64,000 nucleotides of DNA from Chromatiaceae bacterium (GCA_024235415.1 JACKML010000004.1:310001-374000); one strand, 5' to 3'. Positions 8,982 to 18,320 are shown, counted from the first letter of the stretch. The notes: a model not told the origin generated them from the letters alone. Numbers and translations: made by a program.

Positions 8982-10346
8982 TCAAAGCGCATCGCTTCCC
9001 AGATCCTCCACGAATCGCCGGAACTCGACGTTGTTGCGCAGCAGCTCGCGCCCCGCGGCAATCAGCTGATCCACCTGTTCGTCGCTCAATGCGAGGCTGG
9101 TGGGGATTCCGTTGAAATACGCCCTGCGCTCGGGTTCGGCAACCGCCTCGAAATCGACCCGCACGAAATACGACTCGACCGGCGCCGCCGGTGTCGACAG
9201 CTCGTCCGCCCAGCGCCTAACGCTCGCCTGCAGCAACTCCACGGTCGACGCATTGTAGCGATGCAGCTGGATATCGGTGACCGCGTTGGCCGTCTGCTCC
9301 AGCGTCGGCGCACGCGCGCTGGCCTCCATGTCGGAGCCGACCCTGGTCGACGCGTTGACCGATACGATGGCGAGACGCGACGCCGGTGTGGTACCGACAT
9401 TGCGCAGCAGGCGCCGCGGCCCCCCGGCCACCTCGATGATGTCGTAGATCGCGCGCAGGCCGAGGTTGTCGGTGATCCCGCCGTCGACCAGGTGGATGAA
9501 GCGGCGACGGTCCTTGTCCGCGTAACTCTGCAGACCGTCCAGCACCTGGACCAGCTGAGGTGACTCGGTCAGGTAATGCTGTGCATCCCGCACCCAACCC
9601 TGACGGGCCGGGTCGCAGCCGGCATGATTTTCCAGCGCGACCGGCGTGAACAGCATCGGCACCGCCGACGAGGCGGTGACGGCACGCGCCACCGGGAAGG
9701 TCGCCAGATCCGAGCACAACAGGTCGAAATACTCCTGCAGGAAGGAAAAGCGTACGCCGGCGCCCAGATCGGAGGCATTGATCACGATCAGCGGCCCGGG
9801 ACCCTGTTGCAGGTCGGCAAAGGTCGCGCCCTTGAACACGCTGGCGTCGTAGAAATCGACGGCCATCTCGGTTCGGCCGCGGCTGGAGAACCACCATGCC
9901 GGGCTGAACAACCCGTGCACGAGTTCGCCGGCCACATCGCGGCGCAGGAACTCGTCCTCGAAATTGCTGAACAGCGCGTCGCCATTCAGTCCGAAATAGG
10001 CCGCCGTGAAACTGCCCCCGGACACCGAACTGATCAGGTCGACTTCGTCCAGCAGCCGACGTGACCGGCCGTCGATCACGACGCGGGTATCGCGCAGTTC
10101 GGCCAGCACCCCGTAGGCAAGGGCTGCGGCGCGGGTGCCGCCCCCGGAAAACGCCAGCACCAGGGTCAATTCACCCGACCGCGATGCACTGACCGCGCTG
10201 CCGATCGAATACGCCTGGTTGACAGTGGTCGCGGCGCGCGGCTTGTTGATAATCGTGCTGTAACTGGTACAACCGGATAGCAGCACCGCCAGCACCAGCA
10301 TCGCCGCCAGCACCGGCGTCCTGTGCAGGGTGGCGCGGTGTATCAC
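8982..10346 (-). CDS. Patatin-like phospholipase, lipoprotein
   Basis: Predicted acyl hydrolase of 454 residues anchored to a membrane by a lipid. The N-terminus is a lipoprotein signal ending in the lipobox LLSGC near residue 26. The patatin fold follows: the oxyanion motif FSGGGTRAAALAYG, the nucleophile elbow SVSGGS, and the catalytic aspartate in VDGGITDN. The GTG at 10346 is the farthest plausible start; an internal ATG just before the hydrophobic core is possible. It is divergent from yjbQ with a 31-bp gap. The substrate and the membrane of residence are not determined by sequence. Confidence 0.85.
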   Translation of the reverse strand: MIHRATLHRTPVLAAMLVLAVLLSGCTSYSTIINKPRAATTVNQAYSIGSAVSASRSGELTLVLAFSGGGTRAAALAYGVLAELRDTRVVIDGRSRRLLDEVDLISSVSGGSFTAAYFGLNGDALFSNFEDEFLRRDVAGELVHGLFSPAWWFSSRGRTEMAVDFYDASVFKGATFADLQQGPGPLIVINASDLGAGVRFSFLQEYFDLLCSDLATFPVARAVTASSAVPMLFTPVALENHAGCDPARQGWVRDAQHYLTESPQLVQVLDGLQSYADKDRRRFIHLVDGGITDNLGLRAIYDIIEVAGGPRRLLRNVGTTPASRLAIVSVNASTRVGSDMEASARAPTLEQTANAVTDIQLHRYNASTVELLQASVRRWADELSTPAAPVESYFVRVDFEAVAEPERRAYFNGIPTSLALSDEQVDQLIAAGRELLRNNVEFRRFVEDLGSDAL

Positions 10347-10377
10347 GTGAGACTCATCGAAAGCACCGGTTGGGACA

Positions 10378-10791
10378 ATGACCTATCAAGAAACCATACG
10401 CCAACACACCAGGGGCCGCGGCACCTATGACATCACCGATCAGGTACAGGCCAGCGTACGCGACTCGGGCGTGCAGACCGGGCTGTGTCACCTGTTCCTG
10501 CAACACACCAGCGCGTCGCTGATCATCTGTGAGAACGCCGATCCCAGTGTACGCAGCGACATCGAGCGATTCCTGGCCAGGCTGATACCGGATGGTGACC
10601 CGCTATACGAGCACAGCAGCGAAGGCCCTGACGACATGCCGGCGCATCTGCGATCGGTCCTGACGGCGGTCGAGACCACTCTGCCGGTCAGGCAGGGTCG
10701 TTGCGCCCTCGGCACCTGGCAGGGTGTGTACCTTTATGAGCACCGCGACCGGCCACACGAGCGCCGGTTGATCGTGACGGTGCGCGACTGA
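10378..10791 (+). CDS. yjbQ: YjbQ family protein (UPF0047, secondary thiamine-phosphate synthase-like)
   Basis: Compact 137-residue protein of the YjbQ/UPF0047 family, for which weak thiamine-phosphate synthase activity is known in E. coli; the true role is uncertain. Family signatures are all present: FLQHTSASL with the conserved histidine, a DNAD-like ENADPSV, EGPDDMPAHLRS in the middle, and GTWQGVYLYEHR near the C-terminus. The gene is complete, of typical length, and transcribed away from the patatin lipoprotein. Confidence 0.9.
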   Translation: MTYQETIRQHTRGRGTYDITDQVQASVRDSGVQTGLCHLFLQHTSASLIICENADPSVRSDIERFLARLIPDGDPLYEHSSEGPDDMPAHLRSVLTAVETTLPVRQGRCALGTWQGVYLYEHRDRPHERRLIVTVRD

Positions 10792-10824
10792 CCCTGTCCC
10801 TGAGCCGGTCGCGCGCCGCGGCGA

Positions 10825-11328
10825 TCACTTTTTCAGCGTGTCGAGCGCCTTGGTGAATCCATTGAGCGACAGCGGCAGACCTACCACCTGCTTGTTGGGC
10901 GCGGCCACACGTACGACGGCCTGCTCGCCCTTCTTCATCGCCGCGATCATATCCGGGTTGAGCGGCGTGGCCACGGTCGTGCAGCCTTCGGCGGCGCACA
11001 GGAAGAACGTCAGCTTGACCGGCTCGACACCGTCCATCATCAACGCAGCACCCGGCGGCAGCAGCGAGCCCAGCGGCACGGTCACGACGATCAACGGGTC
11101 GCCCTGACCCGGGCGATAGGCGATGCGCGCGCCGAGCACCAGTTGACCACTGTCTTTCTTGGTCACGTTCTGGAACACGTAACACAGTTCCTCATCGCCC
11201 TCCGGCGCCTTTTCGCACTTGTACCCCCAATCGCCGTAGGTCGGGATCTTGGCGTCCTCGGCAACGACAACATTGGCTGCGAATACGCTGACCAACGTCA
11301 GGAGGAAAGTGGGGAGAATTTTTTGCAT
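10825..11328 (-). CDS. Invasion-associated locus B (IalB)-like periplasmic protein
   Basis: A 167-residue exported protein that resembles the IalB family: a signal peptide (MQKILPTFLLTLVSVFAANVV), then the early YGDWGYKCEK segment and a CYVFQNV block. Further on come the hydrophobic VPLGSLLPPGAAL strand, a paired-cysteine FFLCAAEGC motif, and the late GLPLSLNGFTKAL motif. Family members are widespread in non-pathogens and the name does not imply invasion here. The start is 11328 or the ATG at 11340; the first gives the cleaner signal peptide. It converges with yjbQ and is divergent from the Prx/Grx gene. Confidence 0.75.
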   Translation of the reverse strand: MQKILPTFLLTLVSVFAANVVVAEDAKIPTYGDWGYKCEKAPEGDEELCYVFQNVTKKDSGQLVLGARIAYRPGQGDPLIVVTVPLGSLLPPGAALMMDGVEPVKLTFFLCAAEGCTTVATPLNPDMIAAMKKGEQAVVRVAAPNKQVVGLPLSLNGFTKALDTLKK

Positions 11329-11468
11329 CGTGCAATCCATGTTCAGAGAAATGATTGCGCAGTCTACCGGTAAACCGCGCCCGCAAGAAAGACAGCGCCA
11401 TGTGGCGCCAGGTTCCCTGATCGCGATCGATTCCGCGGTTTCGCGAGGCAACGCACCGCAGGAAATTG

Positions 11469-11505
11469 ATAGTAAATAACTATCATGATTGTAGAAACAA
11501 ACAAT
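11469..11505 (+). promoter_or_regulatory. OxyR-like operator upstream of the Prx/Grx gene
   Basis: Reads as four tetranucleotide half-elements at seven-base spacing: ATAG (11469), CTAT (11480), GTAG (11491) and CAAT (11502). The described OxyR pattern is ATAG-N7-CTAT-N7-ATAG-N7-CTAT; the first pair is perfect and each element of the second pair has one mismatch. It ends 68 bp before the Prx/Grx start, and the same pattern precedes the catalase gene. OxyR itself is not in the window. Confidence 0.62.
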
Positions 11506-11573
11506 TTTACCAATGTCACCTCGTTCCGGATACTGCACTCACTGGATTGCAACCCCTTACAGGAGTCAACGAA

Positions 11574-12326
11574 ATGAAACTGCACAACAGCGAAGGCCAG
11601 ACCATCCCGAACGTCGTTTTCCGTACCCGCCGCGATCACGAGTGGGCCGATGTCAGCAGCGATGAGGTCTTCAAGGGAAAGACCGTGGTGGTGTTCGCCC
11701 TGCCCGGCGCCTTCACCCCGACCTGCTCGTCGACCCATGTGCCGCGCTACAACCAGCTGGCACCCGAGCTCAAGCGCCACGGTGTCGACGAAATCATCTG
11801 CGTGTCGGTCAACGACGCATTCGTGATGAACGAATGGCGGGCCGAGCAGAAGGCATCGAACATCACCTTCCTGCCCGATGGCAACGGCGACTTCAGTCGC
11901 GGCATGGGCATGCTGGTACCGAAACAGGATCTGGGTTTCGGCGAGCGTTCCTGGCGCTACTCGATGCTGGTCAAAGACGGCGTGATCGAAAAGATGTTCA
12001 TCGAGCCGGATGTGCCGGGTGACCCGTTCGAGGTCTCCGATGCCGACACCATGCTGGCCTATGTCGCCCCGAACGCCAGCAAGCCGCTCGACGTGACGGT
12101 GTTCACCCGCGAGGGCTGCCCGTTCTGCGTCCGCGCCAAGGGACTGTTGCGGGATGCCGGCATCCAGTTCGATGAACTGGTGCTCAACCGCGACTACAGC
12201 GAGGTCACGCTGCGTGCAGTGGCCGGCGCCTCGATGGTGCCGCAGGTGTTCATCAACGGTGAACACATCGGTGGCTCGGACAGGCTCGAGGAGTTCCTCG
12301 ACAACCGCGAAAAGGCCGCGGCCTGA
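11574..12326 (+). CDS. Peroxiredoxin 5-glutaredoxin fusion (glutathione- or glutathione-amide-dependent peroxidase)
   Basis: Hybrid thiol peroxidase of 250 residues that reduces hydrogen and organic peroxides using its own glutaredoxin domain. The N-terminal Prx5 domain (about 1-165) has the peroxidatic Cys51 in PGAFTPTCS. The C-terminal glutaredoxin domain (about 170-250) has the CPFC pair (Cys182, Cys185) and the cis-proline segment ASMVPQVFING. The start ATG follows AGGAG by eight bases, so the longer frame to 11466 is rejected. The next gene is an NADH-type disulfide reductase. In Chromatium gracile such a pair forms a glutathione-amide redox cycle. An OxyR-like site sits upstream. Confidence 0.93.
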   Translation: MKLHNSEGQTIPNVVFRTRRDHEWADVSSDEVFKGKTVVVFALPGAFTPTCSSTHVPRYNQLAPELKRHGVDEIICVSVNDAFVMNEWRAEQKASNITFLPDGNGDFSRGMGMLVPKQDLGFGERSWRYSMLVKDGVIEKMFIEPDVPGDPFEVSDADTMLAYVAPNASKPLDVTVFTREGCPFCVRAKGLLRDAGIQFDELVLNRDYSEVTLRAVAGASMVPQVFINGEHIGGSDRLEEFLDNREKAAA

Positions 12327-12462
12327 GGGCTTGGCAAGACTGCCTGGCCACCTCACCCGGATCCTCTCCTGGAGGGAGGGGGAAATGGAAGGCATCCCTT
12401 TCCCGCCGGGCAGAGGGAAAACGAAGGAACCTTTTCCCCGCCGGGGAGAGCACAACCAACTG

Positions 12463-12500
12463 CACCCTCTCCCCGCCGGGGAGAGGGCCGGGGTGAGGGG
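12463..12500. repeat. Short palindromic intergenic repeat (CCCTCTCCCC type), copy 1
   Basis: Contains CCCTCTCCCC and GGGGAGAGGG as a hairpin, followed by CCGGGGTGAGGGG. Two degenerate half copies lie just upstream (around 12365-12395 and 12430-12450). The same element recurs at 62658-62694. It fills the gap between the Prx/Grx and reductase genes, ending 40 bp before the reductase start. Such extragenic palindromes are frequent in gammaproteobacteria and may stabilise or attenuate polycistronic mRNA; that role is inference. Confidence 0.75.
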
Positions 12501-12540
12501 AAATGCCCGACCACCCAAGCGCGAATACAGGAGCAGCACA

Positions 12541-13950
12541 ATGAACACACATTTCGATCTGATCGCCATCGGCGGCGGCAGTGGCGGCCTGGCGGTGGCG
12601 GAAAAGGCCGCGCAATACGGCAAGCGCGTCGCAGTCGTCGAGCCGGCGAAGATGGGCGGCACCTGCGTCAACAGCGGCTGCGTCCCGAAGAAGGTGATGT
12701 GGTACGCCGCCAACCTGGCGCATGCCGTCGATGCCGCAAACGACTTCGGCATCCCGGCACAGCGCGGGGTCACCGACTGGAAGAAACTGGTGGCCGGACG
12801 CCAGCGTTACATCGCCGACATCAATCGCTACTGGGATGGCTACGTGGCCGACAGCGACATCACCCGGATCGACGGCAGTGCGCGCTTTGTCGATGCGCGC
12901 ACGGTCGAGGTCAACGGTCGCCGCTACAGCGCCGAGCACATCGTGATCGCCACTGGCGGCCACCCGATCGTACCGCGCGTACCGGGCGCCGAACTGGGCA
13001 TCACCTCGGATGGATTCTTCGAACTGACCGAACAGCCTCGCAAGGTCGCGATCATCGGTGCCGGTTACATCGGTGTTGAACTGGCCGGGGTGCTGCGCGC
13101 GCTCGGCTCGGACGTCAGTCTGGTCGCCCTCGAGGAGCGCGTGCTCGAGGCCTTCGATGACATGATCAGCGCTGAACTGATGGCCGAGATGCGCAAACAG
13201 GGCATCGCACTGCACATGGGCTTCCAGGTGGCCGGCCTCGCAAAGACCGACACCGGCATTGCACTGGACGCCAGCGACGGTGAGCGCCTGGACGGGTTTG
13301 ACCGGGTGATCTGGGCAGTCGGCCGCGCGCCGAACACGCGCCAGCTGACACTGGAAAACGCAGCCGTCGAGGTCCGCGCGAACGGTATCGTGCCGACCGA
13401 TGAGTACCAGAACACCAACGTGGCCGGCATCTATGCGATCGGTGACATCACGGGGCGCGCCGCGTTGACCCCGGTCGCGATCGCCGCCGGCCGACGCCTC
13501 GCCGCACGCCTGTTCGCCGGACAGGTGGACAGCAGGGTCGACTACAGCAATATCCCCAGTGCGGTATTTTCCCACCCGCCGGTCGCCACGGTTGGGCTGA
13601 CCGAACGACAGGCGCGTGAGCAACAGCACAAGGTCACGGTTTACCAGACCGATTTCACGCCGATGCGCCATGCGCTGTCCGCACACGGCGTCACCACCGC
13701 GATGAAGCTCGTGTGCAGCGGTGACGACGAACGTATCGTCGGCATCCACCTGATCGGCGATAACGTCGAAGAGATGCTGCAGGGTTTCGCCGTCGCGGTG
13801 CGGATGGGGGCAACCAAGGCGGACTTCGACAACACGATCGCGATCCACCCGATCAGCGCAGAAGAACTGGTGACCATGAAGACCCCGCAACCGGCGCCAC
13901 CCTCGCACCACTGCGTCGACACCGGGGTCGAATGGAGAGAGGCCGGCTGA
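12541..13950 (+). CDS. Glutathione-disulfide reductase family, probably NADH-dependent glutathione amide reductase
   Basis: FAD-dependent disulfide reductase of 469 residues that regenerates the thiol used by the adjacent peroxidase. It has the FAD motif GGGSGG near residue 11, the redox pair Cys42-Cys47 in GGTCVNSGCVPKK, and the C-terminal HPISAEELVT motif with the active-site histidine. The second nucleotide-binding motif is GAGYIGVELAG: Gly178 takes the place of the alanine seen in NADPH-type enzymes. Glu198-Glu199 stand where E. coli Gor has the Arg/Lys that bind the NADPH phosphate. This points to NADH, as in the glutathione amide reductase of Chromatium gracile. The RBS GGAG lies eight bases before the ATG. 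Confidence 0.9.
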   Translation: MNTHFDLIAIGGGSGGLAVAEKAAQYGKRVAVVEPAKMGGTCVNSGCVPKKVMWYAANLAHAVDAANDFGIPAQRGVTDWKKLVAGRQRYIADINRYWDGYVADSDITRIDGSARFVDARTVEVNGRRYSAEHIVIATGGHPIVPRVPGAELGITSDGFFELTEQPRKVAIIGAGYIGVELAGVLRALGSDVSLVALEERVLEAFDDMISAELMAEMRKQGIALHMGFQVAGLAKTDTGIALDASDGERLDGFDRVIWAVGRAPNTRQLTLENAAVEVRANGIVPTDEYQNTNVAGIYAIGDITGRAALTPVAIAAGRRLAARLFAGQVDSRVDYSNIPSAVFSHPPVATVGLTERQAREQQHKVTVYQTDFTPMRHALSAHGVTTAMKLVCSGDDERIVGIHLIGDNVEEMLQGFAVAVRMGATKADFDNTIAIHPISAEELVTMKTPQPAPPSHHCVDTGVEWREAG

Positions 13951-14137
13951 GCAATCGGACGTGTCACTGGCCAGGGACGGCCATGACCGTACGGGTGTTC
14001 CGATCCGTGTGATGCAAGACCGGGAATCGCACCCGCGCTGTGGCACCCGCATCCGCCCCCCAGGAACCAACTCTCCCGCGCCAGGCGACCCGCCAATCGG
14101 CTAACATGGACAGACCCCATTTTTCGGACGATCGCCC

Positions 14138-15244
14138 ATGTACTTGGCCTTTTCCTCCCCGCAACAGGTGGTGGAAGACCTGAATGCCGCCACCGCAGAC
14201 GACCCGCAGCCGGTGTGGATGCTGTGTGTCGCCGACCGCCATGGGGAGGCGCTGCCCGAGTTGCTCGATGCGTGCCGCGACCAAGGCATACGCGTCTACG
14301 GTGGCCTCTTCCCCGGCCTGATTCATGGCGCCGGGGTCAAGTACGAGGGGATCGTCGCCATCGCGTTTCCTGCCGTGAGCCAGCTGGCGATCGCCGACCT
14401 TTCAGAGGGCCGGGTCGCCTGGCGCGAACCCCTGCCGGACATACCCGCGAACGGACATGCCAGTTTTCATCTGTTGATCGATTGCCTGGCGCCGAATATT
14501 ACCGGCCTGATGGACGACATCTACAACCGGTACGGAAGCCGGCTGGTCTGCTACGGTGCTGGTGCCGGTTACCATGACCTGCGCGCGCTGCCGTCCGTAT
14601 TCACCGAGCAGGGCTACCTGCAAGACGCCGCGGTGATGCTGGTCACCCCGCTACAGGCCCGGGTGCGCGTGCGCCACGGCTGGCGCCGCATCGCCGGGCC
14701 CTTCGTCGCCTCACGCACCCATGACAACGTGGTCCAGGAACTCAACTGGGAACCCGCCGCCAGCTTCTACCGCGATCTCGCGGCGCAACAGAGCGCCGAC
14801 TTTGCCGCCTCCCCGGTCTACCCGGACATCAGTGCCATCTACCCGCTGTGCATCGCCAAGGAAGGTGGTGAAGACGTAATCCGGGATGCCGTCAGCGAGA
14901 CCGACAGCGGTGATATCGTGTTCCTGTCTGGCGTCGCCGAGAACTCGGTGATGTACCTGGCGCATGGCGATCAGGACACCTTGATCGCGGCTGCGTGCCA
15001 GGCGGTCGACGAGTGCAGCACACCCGACGCGATCCGCCACTGCTTCATCTCCGACTGTTATTCGCGTGCGCTGAACTTCGGCGGCAACTTCCACCTCGAA
15101 CTGGAAGCCGTGCAAGATGCCCTGCGCCGCTTTTGCGACGCAACCCCGGAAGGTGTGCTCGCGCTCGGCGAGGTGGCCAATAACGGCGGGCAGTACCTGG
15201 AACTATTCAACAAGACGTTCGTGGTCGCGCTGACCCATCGCTGA
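14138..15244 (+). CDS. FIST domain sensory protein
   Basis: A 368-residue soluble protein with FIST N and FIST C domains, a family of small-ligand (possibly amino acid) sensors linked to signalling proteins. The N-terminal half has the strand-helix pattern GIRVYGGLFPGLI and VCYGAGAGYHD; the C-terminal half has YPLCIAKEGGEDVIRDA and an ISDCYSRALNFG segment typical of FIST_C. No signal peptide or membrane helix is visible. Its stop is eight bases before the start of a hybrid histidine kinase, so the two are almost certainly a sensor-kinase pair. The ligand is unknown. Confidence 0.85.
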   Translation: MYLAFSSPQQVVEDLNAATADDPQPVWMLCVADRHGEALPELLDACRDQGIRVYGGLFPGLIHGAGVKYEGIVAIAFPAVSQLAIADLSEGRVAWREPLPDIPANGHASFHLLIDCLAPNITGLMDDIYNRYGSRLVCYGAGAGYHDLRALPSVFTEQGYLQDAAVMLVTPLQARVRVRHGWRRIAGPFVASRTHDNVVQELNWEPAASFYRDLAAQQSADFAASPVYPDISAIYPLCIAKEGGEDVIRDAVSETDSGDIVFLSGVAENSVMYLAHGDQDTLIAAACQAVDECSTPDAIRHCFISDCYSRALNFGGNFHLELEAVQDALRRFCDATPEGVLALGEVANNGGQYLELFNKTFVVALTHR

Positions 15245-15252
15245 AACCGGCC

Positions 15253-18168
15253 ATGCACGACAAAAAACTCGACGTACAGGAAGAAATCCTGCTGCTCTAC
15301 GAGCTGTTGCTGAGCATCGGCGACACACTCGACCCGCAGGCCACCAGCCGCAGTTTCCTGCGCTCGCTGATGGCCAGACGCCAACTGACCGGGGCGTCGA
15401 TCTGGTGGCGTGACAGCGACTCCGAACAAGATCCCGGCGGCGCGATGGCACTGCTGGACGGCATCCCACGCGCCCAGCTGAACCGTGACCAGCTGCCCCC
15501 CGATCACCCGTTGTGCCGGCTGGCACTGGGGGGCAAGGCGCGGGCATTCAATGCATCGGACGCCGGCTATTCGGCCCTGGATATCGACACCGGGTCCGTG
15601 GCCGTCAGCTGGGCCCTGTTTCCACTGGGTGGCGATGGATTCCTACTGATGAGTTCACCGTCGGTCGACCTGTTCACGCCACGCATGCTGGGACAGCTGC
15701 GTGCGGTGGTAAATAAGCTGACAGCAGCACTGCAGGGCGGCTTTGCCCATACACGCCTGCGGCGCTCCGAGGCCACCTTACGAGAACGCGGCCAGCAGCT
15801 CGACGAGTCGCGCAACCTGCTCCAGGCGATCATCGACACGACGCCGGTCCGGGTGTTCTGGAAAGACCGCGACCTGCGCTACCTGGGGTGTAATCCGGCA
15901 TTCGCCCGCGATGCCTTGGCAGGGTCACCTGAGGGCCTGGTCGGCAAGTCCGACTACGAGATGTCCTGGGCGGAACACGCTGACAGATACCGCGCCGATG
16001 ATCGCGAGGTCATCGAGCAGGGGCTGAGCAAGATCGGCTACGAGGAACCGAACACCACCCCCGATGGCAGCCGGACCTGGGTCAGTAGCTCCAAGGTGCC
16101 GTTGCGCGACCGCAACCAGCAGATCATCGGCGTACTCGGCATGTACGAGGACATCACCGAGCGCAAGCAGGCGCAGCTGCGCCTTTCCGAAAGCGAGGAG
16201 CATTTCCGCACCCTGGTCGAAGCGGTCCCCGATTCGATCCAGTTTAAAGATGGCCAGGGCCGCTGGTTGATCGCCAACCGGGTGTGCCTGCAGATGTTCG
16301 GCCTCTTGGACGAGCACTGGCTGGGCCAGAGCGACACCGAACTGGCGCAGCATCATCCACACCTGAGGCAGACACTCAATCACTGTGTCGACAGCGACAC
16401 CGAGGCATGGGCCAGCGGAGAGATCTATCGGACGGAGGAAACCGTCATCGATCAGCAGGGGACGCATCACTTCGATGTCACCAAGATCCCGTTGTTCGAT
16501 GCCGACGGCGACCGCCAGGCACTGGTCATCATCGGCCGTGACGTGACGGAGGCCAGGCGCAACCAGGAAGAGCTCGAACGCTACCGGCACGAACTCGAGG
16601 CGCTTGTGGAACAGCGCACCAACGAGCTGCTCGAGACCGAGGCGCGCGCCAGCCATATCGTCAACTCGAGCGCCGGCGGTATGTATGGCGTCGATACCCA
16701 GGGCAAGCTCACGTTCATCAACCCGGCCGCCTGCAGCATGCTCGGGTTAAGGGCCAAGGAGGCGATCGGTCGTCGCGCCCACACGCTGTTTCATCACAGT
16801 CGCGCCGACGGAACACCTCTTGCCGAGGCGCAATGCGCGTTGATTCGCGGCATGACGGAAAACCGGGTCATGCGTGTCGATGATGAGGTCTACTGGCACG
16901 CCGACGGCCATGCAGTCCCGGTGATCTATGCGGTGCATCCCCTGCATCTCCACGGGCAGCTCAGCGGCGCGGTTGTCAGCTTCATCGACGTGAGCGCCCA
17001 GCGCGCAGCCGCCGAGGCGCGCGAACGCGCTCTGGCGGCGGCCGAAAACCTCGCCCGGGTCAAGAGCGAGTTTCTCGCCAACATGAGCCACGAAATCCGC
17101 ACGCCGCTGAACGGTGTCCTCGGGTTCGCACAGATCGGTGCCCGGCATGCGGGCAACGACGCCAAGGCACAAAACGCGTTCGAGAAGATTATCGACTCGG
17201 GCAAGACCCTGCTTGGCGTGATCAACGAGATCCTCGATTTCTCGAAGATCGAGGCCGAACAGCTGCGCATCGATCACATCGCCACGTCCCTGCGCGAGGT
17301 CATAGACCACGCAATGGGGCTGGTCACACTGCGCGCCCAGGGCAAGGGCCTTACACTTCAGACCGATTTCGCAGACCTGCCGCAAACCTGTATGAGCGAC
17401 CCACTTCGCCTTGGGCAGGTCCTGATCAACCTGCTGTCCAATGCCGTCAAGTTCACCGAACGTGGGCAGGTCACGGTACAGGCCGGGCTGCGCGACGACC
17501 GGCTGGTGTTTGCCGTGATCGACACCGGCATCGGCATCGAGAAAGAACAGCTCGAACGCCTGTTCGATCCATTCATCCAGGTCGATGGCTCATCGACGCG
17601 CCGATTCGGCGGCACCGGGCTGGGCCTGGCGATCAGCAAGCGCATCCTCGACCTGATGGGAGGCGACATCCGGGTGGAGAGCGAGCCGGGACGCGGCAGC
17701 AGGTTCGAGTTTTCCCTGCCCTATGTGGCCAACACCGGCGCGGTAGCCGGCACAGACAGCCCGCCCGGCGATACCCCACCGACGACCCAGCGACTCGCCG
17801 GCCTGACCATACTGGTGGCCGAAGATGTGGAAGTGAACCAGCTAATACTTGAGGACATGCTTTGCAGCGAAGGCGCCGAGGTGGTGATCGCCGGTGACGG
17901 CAACGCGTCTGTCGAGCAGGTGGTCCGGCGGGGCGGGGCGGCCTTCGACGTGGTACTGATGGATATCCAGATGCCCGGCCTCAACGGCTACGAAGCCGCG
18001 CGCCACATCCGGACACTGCGTCCCAGGCTGCCGATCATCGGCCAGACGGCGCATGCGTTCCCGCAAGAGCGTCAAAAATGCCTCGATGCAGGCATGGTGG
18101 ATCACGTCTCCAAGCCGATCGACCAGGAAACGCTGGTCACCACCATCCTGCGTCACCTGAACCGCTGA
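15253..18168 (+). CDS. Soluble hybrid histidine kinase with GAF-like, PAS and receiver domains
   Basis: A 971-residue cytoplasmic hybrid kinase without membrane helices. The order is a GAF-like region (about 10-170), PAS domains at about 190-310, 318-435 and 465-590, and a HisKA domain with phospho-acceptor His613 in NMSHEIRTPLNG. A HATPase domain follows (N box LLSNAVKF, G boxes DTGIGI and GGTGLGLAI), then a receiver with Asp904 in LMDIQMPG and the late SKPID lysine. It is translated directly after the FIST gene, which probably supplies the stimulus. No output-domain gene lies next to it, so the downstream partner is unknown. Confidence 0.93.
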   Translation: MHDKKLDVQEEILLLYELLLSIGDTLDPQATSRSFLRSLMARRQLTGASIWWRDSDSEQDPGGAMALLDGIPRAQLNRDQLPPDHPLCRLALGGKARAFNASDAGYSALDIDTGSVAVSWALFPLGGDGFLLMSSPSVDLFTPRMLGQLRAVVNKLTAALQGGFAHTRLRRSEATLRERGQQLDESRNLLQAIIDTTPVRVFWKDRDLRYLGCNPAFARDALAGSPEGLVGKSDYEMSWAEHADRYRADDREVIEQGLSKIGYEEPNTTPDGSRTWVSSSKVPLRDRNQQIIGVLGMYEDITERKQAQLRLSESEEHFRTLVEAVPDSIQFKDGQGRWLIANRVCLQMFGLLDEHWLGQSDTELAQHHPHLRQTLNHCVDSDTEAWASGEIYRTEETVIDQQGTHHFDVTKIPLFDADGDRQALVIIGRDVTEARRNQEELERYRHELEALVEQRTNELLETEARASHIVNSSAGGMYGVDTQGKLTFINPAACSMLGLRAKEAIGRRAHTLFHHSRADGTPLAEAQCALIRGMTENRVMRVDDEVYWHADGHAVPVIYAVHPLHLHGQLSGAVVSFIDVSAQRAAAEARERALAAAENLARVKSEFLANMSHEIRTPLNGVLGFAQIGARHAGNDAKAQNAFEKIIDSGKTLLGVINEILDFSKIEAEQLRIDHIATSLREVIDHAMGLVTLRAQGKGLTLQTDFADLPQTCMSDPLRLGQVLINLLSNAVKFTERGQVTVQAGLRDDRLVFAVIDTGIGIEKEQLERLFDPFIQVDGSSTRRFGGTGLGLAISKRILDLMGGDIRVESEPGRGSRFEFSLPYVANTGAVAGTDSPPGDTPPTTQRLAGLTILVAEDVEVNQLILEDMLCSEGAEVVIAGDGNASVEQVVRRGGAAFDVVLMDIQMPGLNGYEAARHIRTLRPRLPIIGQTAHAFPQERQKCLDAGMVDHVSKPIDQETLVTTILRHLNR

Positions 18169-18320
18169 ACCGCACCGTCGTGCGTTTGCGCAGGCGGTGC
18201 GTGGGACACTGCAACCACGACACATGCAGTATCCGGATCCACCCGGTTTTTTTGGCCGGGCCCGCGCACCTCGGCTATATTGCCTGAGCATACGCACGCC
18301 AAGTTGATGCCAGGAGGCTC

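Noticed and set aside
12327..12540. CRISPR-like repetition between the Prx/Grx and reductase genes
   Set aside because: The units are degenerate palindromes of variable spacing, not direct repeats with unique spacers.
12253..14070. 605-codon minus-strand frame opposite the reductase gene
   Set aside because: Antisense shadow of a well supported flavoenzyme and its flanking repeats.
18225..18265. Terminator after the hybrid kinase (CCGG-N6-CCGG then seven T)
   Set aside because: The stem is only four base pairs, too weak to call.
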